Origin: JAGQRJ01 sp041402045
GTDB lineage: Bacteria; Planctomycetota; J058
Direction of reading: 5' to 3'
Assembly (NCBI GenBank): GCA_041402045.1
Contig: JAWKSZ010000023.1
Location: 45,871-109,870, forward strand
Length of the DNA stretch: 64,000 bases
The notes beneath the pieces were generated by a model. That model did no database searches, had not been told where the DNA came from, and was given only the letters and a program-made list of their open reading frames with translations. Shown here piece after piece: positions 53,033-63,855 of the stretch (position 1 is its first letter; each line of letters opens with the position of its first letter). Position numbers and translations under genes: made by a program.

Positions 53033-53048
53033 GAATGACGTGTCATTC
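53033..53048. promoter_or_regulatory. Palindromic operator candidate for the TetR regulator
   Basis: GAATGAC-GT-GTCATTC, a perfect 16-bp palindrome in the 173-base divergent region between the membrane protein (-) and tetR (+). A second palindrome, GTACATGTAC, lies at 53069-53078. Size, symmetry and position are typical for TetR-family operators controlling a divergent gene. Confidence 0.6.
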
Positions 53049-53161
53049 TTTTCCTGTGTTTGCGCTAGGTACATGTACAACAGCGCCTTGTGTCTGCCCC
53101 TGGGGACGGGGCGGACACGCGCAGCCCCGAGCAGGGGGCGCTCCGTGCTTAAATCGGCGGC

Positions 53162-53785
53162 GTGAAGCTCAGCAAGGAAGAGAAGGCGGAGCGCCGGCGG
53201 GCCGAGATCGTGCAGGCGGCCTACGAGGTGTTCGCCGAGCGCGGCTACCACAGCGCGGGGATCGCCCAGATCGCGGAGCGCCTGGGGATCGGGCACGGCA
53301 CCTTCTACCGCTACTTCCAGAACAAGCTGGACATCTTCTCTCACGTGATCGACCGGGCCATGACCCAGATCGCGGCGCTGGTGCTGGCCGAGGACCCCGA
53401 GGCCTCGAACACCCTCGCCGAGTACCGCGCTCAGGTCGAGCGGATCAGCGACGGCCTGTTCGCCCTGTTCACCCAGGACCAGGCCCTGCCCCAGCTCCTG
53501 TTCGTCGAGGCCCTGGGGATCGACGAGCAGCTCTCGAGCAAGCTCCAGCTCGCCCTGGACCTGGCCGTGGCCTACACCGAGCGCTACCTGCTCAACGGCC
53601 AGGCCAAGGGCTACCTGCGCGCCGACCTGGACACCGCGACCACCGCGCAGGCGCTCAACGCCATGACCTTCGAGGGCGCGCGGCGCGTGGTCCGCGCCGA
53701 CGACCCCGTGGCCGCCTGCGCGCGCTGGAAGCGCGCCGTGACCCAGCTCCTGTTCGAGGGGATCGCTCAGCCCGACGCGGGCTGA
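53162..53785 (+). CDS. TetR/AcrR-family transcriptional regulator
   Basis: 207 residues from GTG at 53162. N-terminal TetR HTH: EIVQAAYEVFAERGYHSAGI, then AERLGIGHGTFYRYFQNKLD. The C-terminal ligand-binding helices are unassigned. It overlaps the end of the convergent DNA glycosylase gene by 19 bases. Likely autoregulated, and controlling the divergent membrane protein, through the palindrome at 53033. Confidence 0.9.
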   Translation: MKLSKEEKAERRRAEIVQAAYEVFAERGYHSAGIAQIAERLGIGHGTFYRYFQNKLDIFSHVIDRAMTQIAALVLAEDPEASNTLAEYRAQVERISDGLFALFTQDQALPQLLFVEALGIDEQLSSKLQLALDLAVAYTERYLLNGQAKGYLRADLDTATTAQALNAMTFEGARRVVRADDPVAACARWKRAVTQLLFEGIAQPDAG

Positions 53786-54576
53786 CAGCTCGGGCACCAG
53801 TAGCACGAGCGGTTGGCCGCGCCCTGCCGCGCGAGGGCCACCGGCGTCTCGCAGCGCGGGCAAGGCTCGCCCTCGCGGCGATACACGTAGGTGCGCGGGC
53901 CGCCGCGGCGGTAGGGAGCCTCCCCCGGCTCGACCCCGCGGGTGATCCGCCGGCCGGGTCGCAGGTTCGCGCGCAGCAAGCGCCGGGCGCAGGCGTAGAG
54001 CGCCTCCAGCGTCGCCGCGGAGAGCTCCCCCACCGGTCGCTGGGGCGCGACGCGCCCGAGCCAGAGGGTCTCGCTCTTGTAGACGTTGCCGATCCCCGCT
54101 GCGACCCGCTGATCGAGGAGCACCTCGCCGATCGGGCGGGACGGCACCAAGCTCGCGCGCGCTACGACCCGCTCCAGGTCCGCCTCCTCGGCCAGGAGGT
54201 CGGGGCCCAGGACCACGAGGCTGGCCGCGCGCTCGGGCAAGGGACCGCGCAGGACCTCGACGGTCCCGCGGAAGCAGGCGAACACGTCGTCGGCGGTCTC
54301 GAGGATCAAGCTCGCAGCGGCCCGCGAGCGCCGCCAGCGCACCCCGGGCGGGAAGCGCCGCCATTTCCCGTACATGCCCAGGTGCACCCGCAGGCTGGGC
54401 CCGGCCTCCGGCCGCAGCACGAGGTGCTTGCCGTGGGTCTCGATCGCCGCCACCGTGCGCCCGATCAGCGCCGGGAGCGGCGTGTCCCCTCGCGTGCGCA
54501 CGTCGGTCAGCGTGCGCCCCTCGAGGCGCGGCGCGAGCTTGGCCGCGGCGTTCTTGATCGAGTCACCCTCGGGCAC
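53767..54576 (-). CDS. Fpg/Nei-family DNA glycosylase
   Basis: 269 residues, GTG at 54576. N-terminal PEGD with the catalytic Pro2-Glu3, the helix-two-turn-helix region GEVLLDQRVAAGIGNVYKSE with its conserved Lys, and a C-terminal zinc finger CPRCETPV ... CYWCPSC. It excises oxidised bases and cleaves the AP site. The MPEGD start fits the Nei side of the family. It lies three bases after lhr on the same strand, the lhr-nei pairing known from actinobacteria, so both probably serve repair. Confidence 0.92.
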   Translation of the reverse strand: MPEGDSIKNAAAKLAPRLEGRTLTDVRTRGDTPLPALIGRTVAAIETHGKHLVLRPEAGPSLRVHLGMYGKWRRFPPGVRWRRSRAAASLILETADDVFACFRGTVEVLRGPLPERAASLVVLGPDLLAEEADLERVVARASLVPSRPIGEVLLDQRVAAGIGNVYKSETLWLGRVAPQRPVGELSAATLEALYACARRLLRANLRPGRRITRGVEPGEAPYRRGGPRTYVYRREGEPCPRCETPVALARQGAANRSCYWCPSCQPASG

Positions 54577-54579
54577 CGG

Positions 54580-57500
54580 CTAGCTCCCCGGCGCGCTCGC
54601 GCGCAGCCCGCGGTAGCTGGGGAGGAACCCCGCCTGGGCGAACACCCCGGCCAGCGGCGACTCCCGCGCCGGCACGCCGTCGACCTCGGCCAGGTCCAGG
54701 CTCTGGTGCGGCTCGAGCCGGCCGCGCACGTGCTCGAGGGCCGCGCGCAGGAGCTCGGGGTCCTGGGCCGCGGGGAAGCTGGTGCAGGCCTTGAGCCCGC
54801 GCTTCCAGAACAGGACCGGCGCCCCGTCCACGAGGGTCAGGCTCTGGTGCAGGCGACGCTGGGGCTTGGGCGCGGTCTCGGCCACCTCGGGCCAGGGCAC
54901 GAGGGACCCGTAGGGGGTCGCGGGTTTCGATCGCCGCCAGGCGGACCTGGCGTGCGTCGGGGCCGCCGCGCTCGGCCCGCAGCCGCTCGACCGCTGCCGC
55001 CGGGAGCGCGAACTGCGCCCCGCTCAGCCCTCGACAACAGAAGTGCTTGCGGCACGAGCCCGCGCTCCTCCAGCGCGCCGAGGACACCGTAGACCGCGCC
55101 GAAGCCGCCGGGCAGCCCCTCGGCCTGGGCGGCGGCGCGGGCCACCACGCCGTAGCGCTCGAGGAGCATGGAGGCCTGGGCGTGGGCGCGCTCGGTGGGG
55201 GTCGGGGTCGCGAACGCGATCCGCTCGACCAGCTCCCAGCGCCCGCCGAGCTGCAGGTCGCGCCCGCGGACCAGGTGCCGGTGCCGCGCTCGTCGCGGCG
55301 CTTCCGGCCGGCGGCCTTGCCGCCCAGGCTGCGCAGCGGGGTGAAGGTGTCGCCGGGTTTCGCCTCGCCGGCCTGCGTTCAGGTCCCACAGCGCCTGGAG
55401 CAGCGCGTCGAGGGCGGTCGCCGCAGGCGTGGTCAGCTCGGGGAGGAAGCTCGCCCCGCGCTGGCGCAGGGCGCGCCGCGCAGCCGGTCGTGGAGCTCGC
55501 GGGGCTCGGCCAGGGGCTCGGGCTCCGGGCGCAGGTGGGCGAAGGTCTCGCGCAGGTAGAGCGCGACGTTGTCCGGAGGCCCCGACGCGCCGCGGCCGAC
55601 CCACACCAGCTCTCCCCGGTTGCCCAGGGCGTCCAGGTCCGTGGGGCAGCTCGCGACCCGGCCGGGAGCAGCTCGCCCTCGAGCGCCGAGAACGGGAGCG
55701 CGAGTGGCCCTCGAGCTGCTCGATCGCCTCGCGTAGCCGAGGCCGCCGCGCCGCGGCGAAGCCGACCTTCGCAGCGCCAGGCGCCAGAAGCGGGCGAGCA
55801 CGCGCTCGCCGACCGGCGCCACCGCGCGCCGGAGCTTGCTCAGGCTGCGCTGGCGCTAGGGCGCGCAGCACCGCGCGGTGCACCCACTCGCGCCCCACGC
55901 CGCCGGGGCGGAACGCGCCGATCAGCAGCCCGGGCGCTGCTCCAGGGCCTCGAGCAAGGGCAGGTCGCCTCCGCCGGGAGCCCGTAGCGCGCCGCACCCT
56001 TCGAGGGAACGGCCCGTGGCGCCGCGCCCAGCGCAGAAGCAGGCCCTCGAGGGCGTTGGGCACCGGCTCGGTGAACGCCGCCGGGAGCCCTCCCGGGGGC
56101 GGCAGGCAGCCCAGGGCGTCGCGGTAGCTGGCGTCCTCCGCCGCGATCCAGCGCGGCTCCCCCGCGACCTTGAGCTGACCGCCCGGCGCTCCAAGGCGAG
56201 GGCTTCGAGCCATATCCGGGTCCCGCTGCAGCGCGCGGGGAGCTGTCGCGGCGCAGGGGGTCGCCCACGGTGCGCAGCAGGTCGTGAGCGCGTCGGGGTG
56301 CCCTGCGCGGCGCTCGGGGCGGTCCAGGCGAGCTCGGCCTCCTCGACCTCGTCCAGGACCCGGGCGTCCAAGAGCCCGCGCAGCTCCTCCTCGCCCAGAG
56401 CTCGCGCAGCTCGCGGTCGAGGTCAACGCCTGGTGCCGCGGCGCTGGCCGCAGCTGGCGCGTCGCCCTGATACATGAACTCGGCGACGAAGCCGAAGGTC
56501 AGGTCCCGGCGAGGGCTTGGCGTCTCGACCTCGGTCACCCGCAGCTGCCCCTGCTCGACCTGGCGCAGGGAGCTGGGTCAGCGCCGGAGGTCGAAGCGGT
56601 CCTGCAGGCACCGCGGTCTTGATCAGGGGGAACGTGGGGAACGCCGCCGCCGCGTTCAGGAGCTGCTCCGAGCGCGTACGCAAAGTGCTGCGCCCACAAG
56701 GGCGCGCGTCCGCTCGCCGCCGGGAGGAGCAGCGCGCTCGCGGAAGCGCCCGGCGAACAGGGCGGACCGCGAGCTGGGCCACGATCAGATCCTCGAGTTC
56801 GTCAGGCTCGGGGAACAGAGCTCGATCGTCATGGCTCGTCGGTGTCGGGGTAGCGCAGCATCGATCCCCTCGTCGGTGTAGAGCACCTGCACCGGGAAGC
56901 TCGACTCCTGCTGCAGCCGCGCCTCCGATCGCCAGCGCCCAGGGCGCGTGGACCTGCGCGCCCAAGGGCGAGAGCAGGCAGATCCGCCAGTCGCCGAGCT
57001 CGTCGCGGAAGCGCTCGACTACGAGCTCGCGGTCGGTGGGCACGACGCCGGTGGCTTCGCGCTGGCGGGTGACGTAGTCGACCAGGTTCTTGGCGGCGAG
57101 CTCGTCCAGGGACGCGGCCTCCCGCAGCCAGGCCCGAGCGTCGGCCTCCTCCCGCGCGCCGACCTCCCGCAGCAGCGCGCCCACCGCGCGCCCGAGCTCG
57201 ACCGGGCGGCCCGGCCCCGACCCGCGCCAGAACGGGAGCCGACCCGGCCCCCGGGGCCGGCTCCACGAGCACGCGGTCGCGGGTCACGTCCAGGATCCGC
57301 CAGGTGCTGGCCCCGAGCACGAAGGTCTCGCCGGGGCGCGACTCGAAGACCATTTCCTCGTCCAGCTCTCCCAGCCGGGGGCCGCCCTCCCCGGTAACGG
57401 CCGTAGGTCCCGCGGTCCGGGATCGTGCCCGGGTTGAGACGACCTTGGAGTTTGCGCCCTGCGCCGCGCGCAGCACGTCGTGGGTCCGGTCCCACACCAG

Positions 57501-58987
57501 CACCGGCTTGAGCTCGCTGAAGGCGTCCGACGGGTAGCGCCCGGAGAGCATGTCGAGCACCTCACCCGCGCCGAGCGCGGGAGCTCGGCGTAGGGGTAGG
57601 CCCGCGCGATCACCTGTAATAGGTCGTCGAGCGGCCAGTCGCGGCCGAGGCACAAGGTGCTTCGACCGCGGCTGCGCGAGCACGTCCAGGCAGCGCCGGG
57701 GACCTGGCAGCGACCAGCCGCCGTGCCGCATGGCGCGGGTCACCGTCGCCGCCTCGAGCAGGTCGCTCCTGCACTTGGGAACAGGCGCACCTGGCTCGTC
57801 TCGCCGACCTGGTGTTCGGCGCGGCCCGCGCGCTGGCCCGCGGGCCACGGCCCCTGGGACTCGATCAGGATCACGAGGTCCACCGCGCCCATGTCGATCC
57901 CCAGCTCCAGCGAGCTGGTGGCCACGATCCCGCGCAGGGTCCCGGCCTTGAGCTGCTCCTCGACCTGCTCCCGTCGGGCGTGGCTCAGGCTGCCGTGCGT
58001 GCGCGCACGAGCCTTCTCGCCGGCGAGGTCGTTCAGGTGCTGGTCAGGCGCTCGCAGAGCAGGCGACTGTTGACGAACACGATCGTCGAGCGGTGGGCCG
58101 GATCCGGCCAGATCGGCCCAGGAGGTGGGGCCAGAGGCGCGCCGCGAGCTGCGCGCCGAGCTCGAACAGGGCCTTCCCCGCCGAGGCCTCCTGCGCGGCA
58201 GCGGGAGCCTCGCCGGGCTTCGGTCCATGTCCGCCACCGGGACCACGACCTCGAGGTCCAGGGCCGGGCGGTCGCTGGCGTCGACGATCTGCACCAGCGG
58301 TCGCCGCCGAGGTAGCGCGCCCGTCCAGCGGGCGCGCCGTCGCCGAGAGCCCGATCCGCTGCGGCTCCTTGCGCGGCTGGCTGACCCGCTCGAGACTCAG
58401 GGCGATGTGCGCAGCCGCGTTTGGTCGGCGCCAGCGCGTGGACCTCGTCGACCACGATCCACTCCACGCTGCGCAGCGTCTCCGCGCCTGGGAGCCGAGA
58501 TCGAGGCAGGCGACTCCGGCGCGTGACCAGCACGCCCCGGGTTCCGGCCTGCTGGCCGCAGGCCGGGCCTGGGCCGGGGCCGGTGCGCACGTCGACCAGC
58601 TCGCGGGCGGCGAAAGCCCAGGCGTCGCTCGTGCGTTGATCCTCGCAGCGGCGCGCGCGGCGGTTGCGTCGGCCGCTGGACCAGGGCCTTGAGCGGGCTC
58701 ATGTAGCACGCGCACCCCGGCCTCGGCGTCAGGGGGCAGCGCTCAGCCGATCGAGGCAGCAGTAGAGGAACGCGGTCTTGCCGCTCCCGGTGTGGGCGCG
58801 ATCAACAGCGCGTGCTCGCCCTCGGCGACCGCCGCCCAGCCGCGGCGCGCTGGACCGGGGTCGCGGCGTCGAAGGTGGCGTCGAACCAGGCCCGGTCAGG
58901 GCTGAAGGGGAGCTCGTCCCTGAGGGCACGCTGGGCGCGCCAGGGGGCGCTCAACCATTGGTTGTCGAGATTGAACCGCCCCGTCAT
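54580..58987 (-). pseudogene. lhr: Lhr-type DEAD/H-box helicase, broken by many frameshifts
   Basis: Recognisable from its start at about 58987 (ATPVQRAA, the helicase Q-motif region) through HTGSGKTAFLYC (Walker A), VVDEVHALAPTKRG (DEVH box) near 58440 and VATSSLELGIDMGAVDLVI (motif V) near 57900. The C-terminal Lhr domain ends intact from 54900 to the stop at 54580 (LVDGAPVLFWKRGLKACTSF). Between these blocks the frame changes repeatedly, with both one- and two-base shifts, for example two extra bases just before the Walker A motif. A length of about 1470 residues would be normal for Lhr. It is likely functional in the organism, with sequence errors here. Large ATP-dependent helicase linked to mitomycin-crosslink repair in the family. 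Confidence 0.8.
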
Positions 58988-59059
58988 GGGGCTCCGGCGT
59001 CGGGCGCTCCCACCGTGAGCCTCGGGTCGCCATCAGCAGCGCGGCGGCCTCCACCTCAG

Positions 59060-60443
59060 AAGGTTAACCACCCCGCGAACGTCTCCCCGCGACCGCCCCG
59101 ACTACCGGATCAAGGACCTCGGCCTCGCCGCCTGGGGTCGCCGCGATCGCGATCGCCGAACACGAAATGCCCGGGCTCATGGCCCTCCGCTGGAGAAGCC
59201 GCCAGCCAGCCGCTCCTGGCGCCCGGATCGCGGGCAGCCCCACGACCGGGACCGCGGTCCTGATCGAGACGCTCGAGGCCCTGGGCGCCGAGGTGCTGCT
59301 GGGCCATGCCGCAACGTGTTCAGCACCCAGGACCACGCCGCCGCAGCCAGGCGTCGCCGCGAACCGCACCCTCGGTGTTCGCGATCGGCGGGGCAGAGCC
59401 TCGAGGACCACTCTGGGGCCTCACCACCGAGTCTGCGCTGGCCTGACGGTCGCGGCTCGACCCTGCTCGTCGACGGCGGCGACCTGACCCTGCTCCTGCA
59501 CCCTGGCGCCGACGCCGAGGCCGACCCGGACCCTCCTCGAGCGCACCCTGGCGCGCACCCCGAGGCCGCGCGCCTCTAGGCCTCGATCCGGGCCACTCCC
59601 GCCGAGGACCCAGCTTTCTACTCCGCGGATCCCCGACGTGCTCGGGGTCTCCAACGACCACGGGCGTACAGCTCGGTCGAGCGCGCCTGCGCCGGGACCC
59701 TGCGCTTCCCCGCCTACGACGTGAAACGATCGCGACCAAGAGCAAGTTCGACAACGTCTACGGCTGCCGCAGCAGTCCTCGATCACGGATCCGCCGGCGA
59801 CCGACGCTGCTTCGCCGGCGAAGGCCGCAGGGTGGTGGCTTCGGCGACGTGGGCAGGGCTGCGCCCAGGCGCTGGTACGGCCAGAGTGCCGTGGTTCGTG
59901 ACTGAGGCCGACCCGATCTGCGCGCTGCAGGCTGATGCAGGGCTTCCAGGTCAAGACCCTGGACGAGCTCGCGCCCAGGCCGAGCAGGTTCTCAGGACCG
60001 CCACCGGCAACGTGGACGATCCGCGCCGGCACCTGGACGCCATGAAGCACAACGCGATCGTGCAACATCGGGCACTTGACTCCGAGATCGACGTGCAGGG
60101 CTCCACCGCCGACCTGGAGTGGGAGGAGGAGATCAAGCCCCAGGTCGACCACGTGATTCGCCCGACGGCAAGCGGAGCTCGCCAAGCCGCCTGGCGAACC
60201 CCGCTGCGCCACCGGGCCCGGTCGGTCAGCGTCCTGCTCCCGGTATGGAACCAGGTCCTGGCCCAGATCGGACCTGAAACAGCGCGGCGCCGACCTCCCC
60301 GAGCTGCACCGCCTGCCCAAGCTCCTCGACGAGCAGGTCGCGCGCCTGCACCTGGGCGCCCTCGACGAGTCGACGAGCCCAGCCCGGTGCCGCCAGGCGG
60401 AGCACCTCGGCGTCCGGCCGCGGGCCCGGACGCCTACCGGTAG
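59060..60443 (+). pseudogene. ahcY: S-adenosylhomocysteine hydrolase, broken by many frameshifts
   Basis: Ordered SAHH blocks in changing frames: DYRIKDLGLAAWGR at 59100 (frame 3), EMPGLMALR at 59164 (frame 1), VFSTQDHAAAA at about 59316 (frame 3), RFPAYDV near 59715, TEADPICALQADAG near 59906, DAMKHNAIV near 60040, EWEE and IKPQVDHVIRP near 60120, WNQVLAQI near 60248, ending PDAYR at 60443. The start codon is not identifiable (expected about 59040-59097). The enzyme splits S-adenosylhomocysteine to adenosine and homocysteine with bound NAD. Probably intact in the organism. Confidence 0.8.
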
Positions 60444-61060
60444 AGCGCCAGCAGGCAAGGTTCGCCCGCTTGCGCGTCGGCGGAGCAACGTGCCCGCGCC
60501 CGTGCTCGTGCCTTTACCCGGTGCCTTTGTGTCGAAAGGAGCGACGAACCGCCAAGGAGCGCCAAGGACTAAGGCTCCGCCCACGCGTCAACGCGCTGGC
60601 GACAGAGAGTGAACCACCCAGCTCCGCTCGCGCGCAGTCGTGACGCCTCCGGGAAGAAGAAACACCAGACAATGGAGCTCCGCCCACCAGTCGCTCGGAC
60701 AATTGTCGTTCAGGCCCGCGCCCGCGGAGCACCTCTCCTGGCTGCCGGATGCATCTCGTCACCCTGTTCGCCGGGCCGGTCGCCGCAAGGCGGAGCTCGT
60801 GCCTTCGCCGTTCTTCCTGCGCACGTCCGCTCGGTCACGATCCAGCGTGGAGCTCGAGGTTCAACTCGACAGTCAGCGAGTTCGCGATCGAGCGGAGCCT
60901 TGGCGTCTCCGGCGTCTTTCTGGCGGTCTATGCATTCTCGGGCTCAGAGGCACGGCGGCTGCTACGCACGCGTTCGGGTTCTTCAACAGCCTCACCGGCA
61001 CGGCACGATTGCACCGCTTGGTGCTCCCGCGCCGCCACCCCCGCCTCCTGTACGGAGCGC
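60444..61060. other. Unassigned region within the indel-rich zone, 617 bases
   Basis: Open frames exist on both strands but none shows recognisable domains or steady codon bias. Given the indel density around it, a real gene could be hidden here. I see nothing to support one. Confidence 0.3.
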
Positions 61061-61777
61061 ATGAACCTGGAACACCTGGCCAGCAGATCATGACCTGCGG
61101 GAGTGGCCGCGGGCTCAAGCAGCGCGATCGTGGCCAACGCGCTCCAGATCAGCGCGCAAGCCGTGTCCAAGTGGGAGCGCGGGGAGAACGCCCCGGACAT
61201 TTCGGTGCTCTTGACCTGAGCCAGCCTCGACGGAGCGCCGGTGGCCTGGGGCGGCAGCGGAGGGGACACCTTCCTCGCCGCGGTGTTCGTGACCGAGCTC
61301 GCGGGGTTCGCGCGGGACGCCGCGGGCGCGGCGCCGCGGGACGTGGCCCTGCGCACCAACGCGGTCCTGCACCTGGTGACCGAGGCCCTGCTCGCGAGCG
61401 ACGGCGTCCGCCGTCCGCCGCAGGTCACACACCGGCGACGCGGCTCCTCGGCCCGTCTCGGGGCCGACGCATGCGCAGCGGGCGTTGACGCCGCGCCGCG
61501 CCCAGCAGGCGGCGAGCGACAGTGCCCGACCTCACGATCGCCGTGCACGGGCGACGTGTTCCTGGGCAAGCTCGGGCACCCGGACTACGCGAGCCTGGAC
61601 GTGATCGGCGACGCGGTGAACACGACCTTCCTCGCCCTGGGCTGGGCCGTCGCCGAGCACCCGGGGGTGGTACGCGGAGCGCGGACCTCGTCGCCCTGGC
61701 GCAGGCTCCTCGGTTCGCCGAGCGCCACGCGGTCACCCTGCGCTCGCGGGACCTCGAGCTCTGGCGCTACGCCGTAG
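61061..61777 (+). pseudogene. XRE-type HTH plus class III adenylate/guanylate cyclase, frameshifted
   Basis: ATG at 61061 with GGAG three bases upstream. A Cro/XRE-type helix-turn-helix (QISAQAVSKWERGENAPD) is followed by a class III nucleotide cyclase domain. AAVFVTELAGFARDAAG matches the family's first strand with its metal-binding region, and GDVFLGKLGHPDYASLDVIG then DAVNTTFLALGW matches the later one. The middle strand, where the second Asp lies, is scrambled by frame changes. A DNA-binding domain on a cyclase is unusual. Real length, and whether the cyclase is active, cannot be judged. Confidence 0.65.
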
Positions 61778-61779
61778 GA

Positions 61780-63176
61780 TGGCTTGTAGGGCGGCTCGGC
61801 GCTGCTGGGGCCGGCCGGGGTAGGCGGCTGGCAGCTGGGGCCTCGCCCCCGGAGGCGGCGGCGGCGACGAGGTCCGGTAGACCTGGTAGCTCGAGGCGAC
61901 GAAGGCCGAGCGCAGGGCGAGGAAGGCGACCCCCGCTGATCGCGAACACCGCGGGCCAACCGAGGAGGTCCGAGAGCAGCCCCGCGCCGAGGCCACCCAG
62001 CGCGCTGCCGAGGAAATGGCCGCCGTCGAGCATGCCGGTGCCGGCCCGCGAGAGCTGAAGGCGTTCCAGGGCCAGGCAGCCCGAGGTCATGGAGTAGGGC
62101 CCGAGGAGAACCCCGCGCCGCCGGTGAGGACCACGATCAGGTTCGCGCCACCCTTGGCGTCGCCGAAGGCGAGCAGCGACTCCACCAGGCACGCGGTCAG
62201 CCCGAGCATGATCCACATGGCCTCGGTAGCGGTCGCCGTTCTTGGCGTAGGTTGCGGTGGTAACAGCTCAGGGCCAATGGTGCCCAGGCACCCCCAGCAG
62301 CGGGAACAGCGCCGACTTGAGGATCGCCAGCGGTGTTGTCCTGGCCATGTCGGCGAGGAACTCGGCGTCCAGTGAACACCGAGCGCAGGAGCGTGGTCAA
62401 CAGGCTGCCGAAGAACAACAGGTGCCGGAAGATCCGCAGGCTCGCAGCCCACCTGCCGATCGTGGCCAGCTTGGGGGTCTGCTCGGCCTCGAGCTCGGAC
62501 CAGGTGCCCCTGGCCGCTCTCGGCCTCGCCGAAGTTGGTCTCGGGGATCACGTCCGAGGGCATGGCCTTGGAGGCGAGGAAGGCCCACACCCACACCCCG
62601 TCACCACCAGCCGGCCAGGAACAGCCCGCGCCAGCCCGAGCCCAGCTCGACCAGGAGCCCGGCGAAAAGCACCGCCGCCACACCGCCGAACTGAAAGTTG
62701 ATCGAGATCAGCCCCATGATCGTGCCGTTGCGCTCGGCGGGGTACCAGTAGCCGATCGTCTTGGCGATCCCGCCCCAGCCCATGGACAGGAAGAACCGGC
62801 ACACGCACCACACCGCAATGAACATCCACAGCGCGCTGCTGAAGGCGAACAGCACGTTCAGCGCGATCGCCCCCGCCATGCCCACGAGGAAGATCCGCTT
62901 GCCGCCGATCCGGTCGCCCAGGGGACCGTTCACGAACTTGCCGAAGGCGTAGGCGACCTCGGAGGCGGCGGCGATCGTGCCCAGCTGGGCGTTCGTGTAG
63001 CCGAAGGCGTCCTCCATCAGCGGGAACGCCGCCGAGAGGTTCTTGCGGCAGAGGTAGTAGCCGACGTAGCCGAGGAGCATGACCCAGAAGGTCGAGACCC
63101 TCCAGCGCGTCAGCCGACTGACCTCGTCCTCCGTCAGCGGGCGCAGCACGCCGTCGACGCGACCGGTGTAGATCAT
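61780..63176 (-). pseudogene. MFS transporter of the organophosphate:Pi antiporter type, 3' part frameshifted
   Basis: ATG at 63176. The first 190 residues (to 62601) are clean: helices with GYVGYYLCRKNLSAAFPLME, LGTIAAASEVAYAFGKFVNG and GDRIGGKR, which are the GlpT/UhpT-type signatures with the conserved R-K of the OPA family. Beyond 62601 the frame breaks repeatedly, but later helices are recognisable (GPYSMTSGCLALE, GLGAGLLSDLLGW). Likely substrate is a phosphorylated sugar or glycerol phosphate. It lies 25 bases after the EutL-type gene on the same strand, so perhaps part of a microcompartment operon. Confidence 0.75.
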
Positions 63177-63201
63177 GAGAGGAGCCTCGAGCAGCGCTCG
63201 G

Positions 63202-63855
63202 CTAGAGGACCCGAGGCTGCTGGGCGACGGCGACGATCGCCTCGGCGAAGGCCACCGCGGCGGCCTCGCACTGCTCCAGCGGCCCGGTGAGGTAGGCCCC
63301 GCCGAAGTTGGTCTCGGTCGGCGCGGCGAAGTTCTTGACCAGGCGCACGTCGGCGGCCTTGAGCGCGGCGTCGATCCCGACCACGGCCTCGAGGGGCGGG
63401 GCGATCAGATACGCCAGCGGCGAGCCGGGCTCGAGGCCCGACTCCCGGGCGAGGTACCCGCCGATCGCGTGGACCACGTGGGGGAAGATCGCGAGCTTGC
63501 CCTCGGCGTCGGCGGTGTAGAAGCAGGCGTCCTGCTCCAGGCAGCGCACGCAGGCCGCGAGGCCCTCGCGCACGTCGGCCGGGCTCTGGCCGCCGAGGAT
63601 CCCCAGCACCTCCCCCGAGAGCGGGCCCGAGGCGTGGGCCGCGCCGGCGTAGAGCGAGCGCGCGAACACCACGTCCACCGGCGCCTGCTTGGTCGCCTCG
63701 TCGAGGGCCACATAGAGCGCGTCGTCCTGGTCGCAGGTCACGAGGGCCAGCGACGGGTGCTCCTCCCCCGAGAGCCCGTAGGCCTCGAGCAGGGCGTCGG
63801 GCGCGTTGGGAATGAAGCGGGTGGCCAGCACCCGCGGGCGGATCGGATCAAGCAC
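63202..63855 (-). CDS. eutL: EutL-type bacterial microcompartment shell protein
   Basis: 217 residues, GTG at 63855 overlapping the preceding gene's stop (GTGCTTGA). Tandem BMC domains with EutL-specific blocks: DEATKQAPVDVVFARSLYAG, AAHASGPLSGEVLGILGG, and in the second half SPLAYLIAPPLEAVVGIDAA and PTETNFGGAYLTG. EutL forms trimers with a gated central pore in ethanolamine-type microcompartment shells. Its presence indicates a microcompartment locus continuing upstream on the minus strand, past the end of this window. Confidence 0.93.
   Translation of the reverse strand: MLDPIRPRVLATRFIPNAPDALLEAYGLSGEEHPSLALVTCDQDDALYVALDEATKQAPVDVVFARSLYAGAAHASGPLSGEVLGILGGQSPADVREGLAACVRCLEQDACFYTADAEGKLAIFPHVVHAIGGYLARESGLEPGSPLAYLIAPPLEAVVGIDAALKAADVRLVKNFAAPTETNFGGAYLTGPLEQCEAAAVAFAEAIVAVAQQPRVL

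Larger units (their letters stand above)
54900..62600. other. Indel-rich zone spanning four genes
   Basis: From about 54.9 to 62.6 kb no gene stays in one frame for more than a few hundred bases, while conserved blocks of lhr, ahcY, an adenylate cyclase and an MFS transporter follow each other in the right order and strand. Genes on both sides (54580-54900 and 62601 onward) are clean. The pattern fits a poorly polished stretch of assembly better than simultaneous decay of an essential-type gene set. Confidence 0.75.

Noticed and set aside
54837..58715. Dozens of short open frames as separate genes
   Set aside because: They are pieces and shadows of one frameshifted lhr gene; conserved helicase blocks occur in order along one strand.
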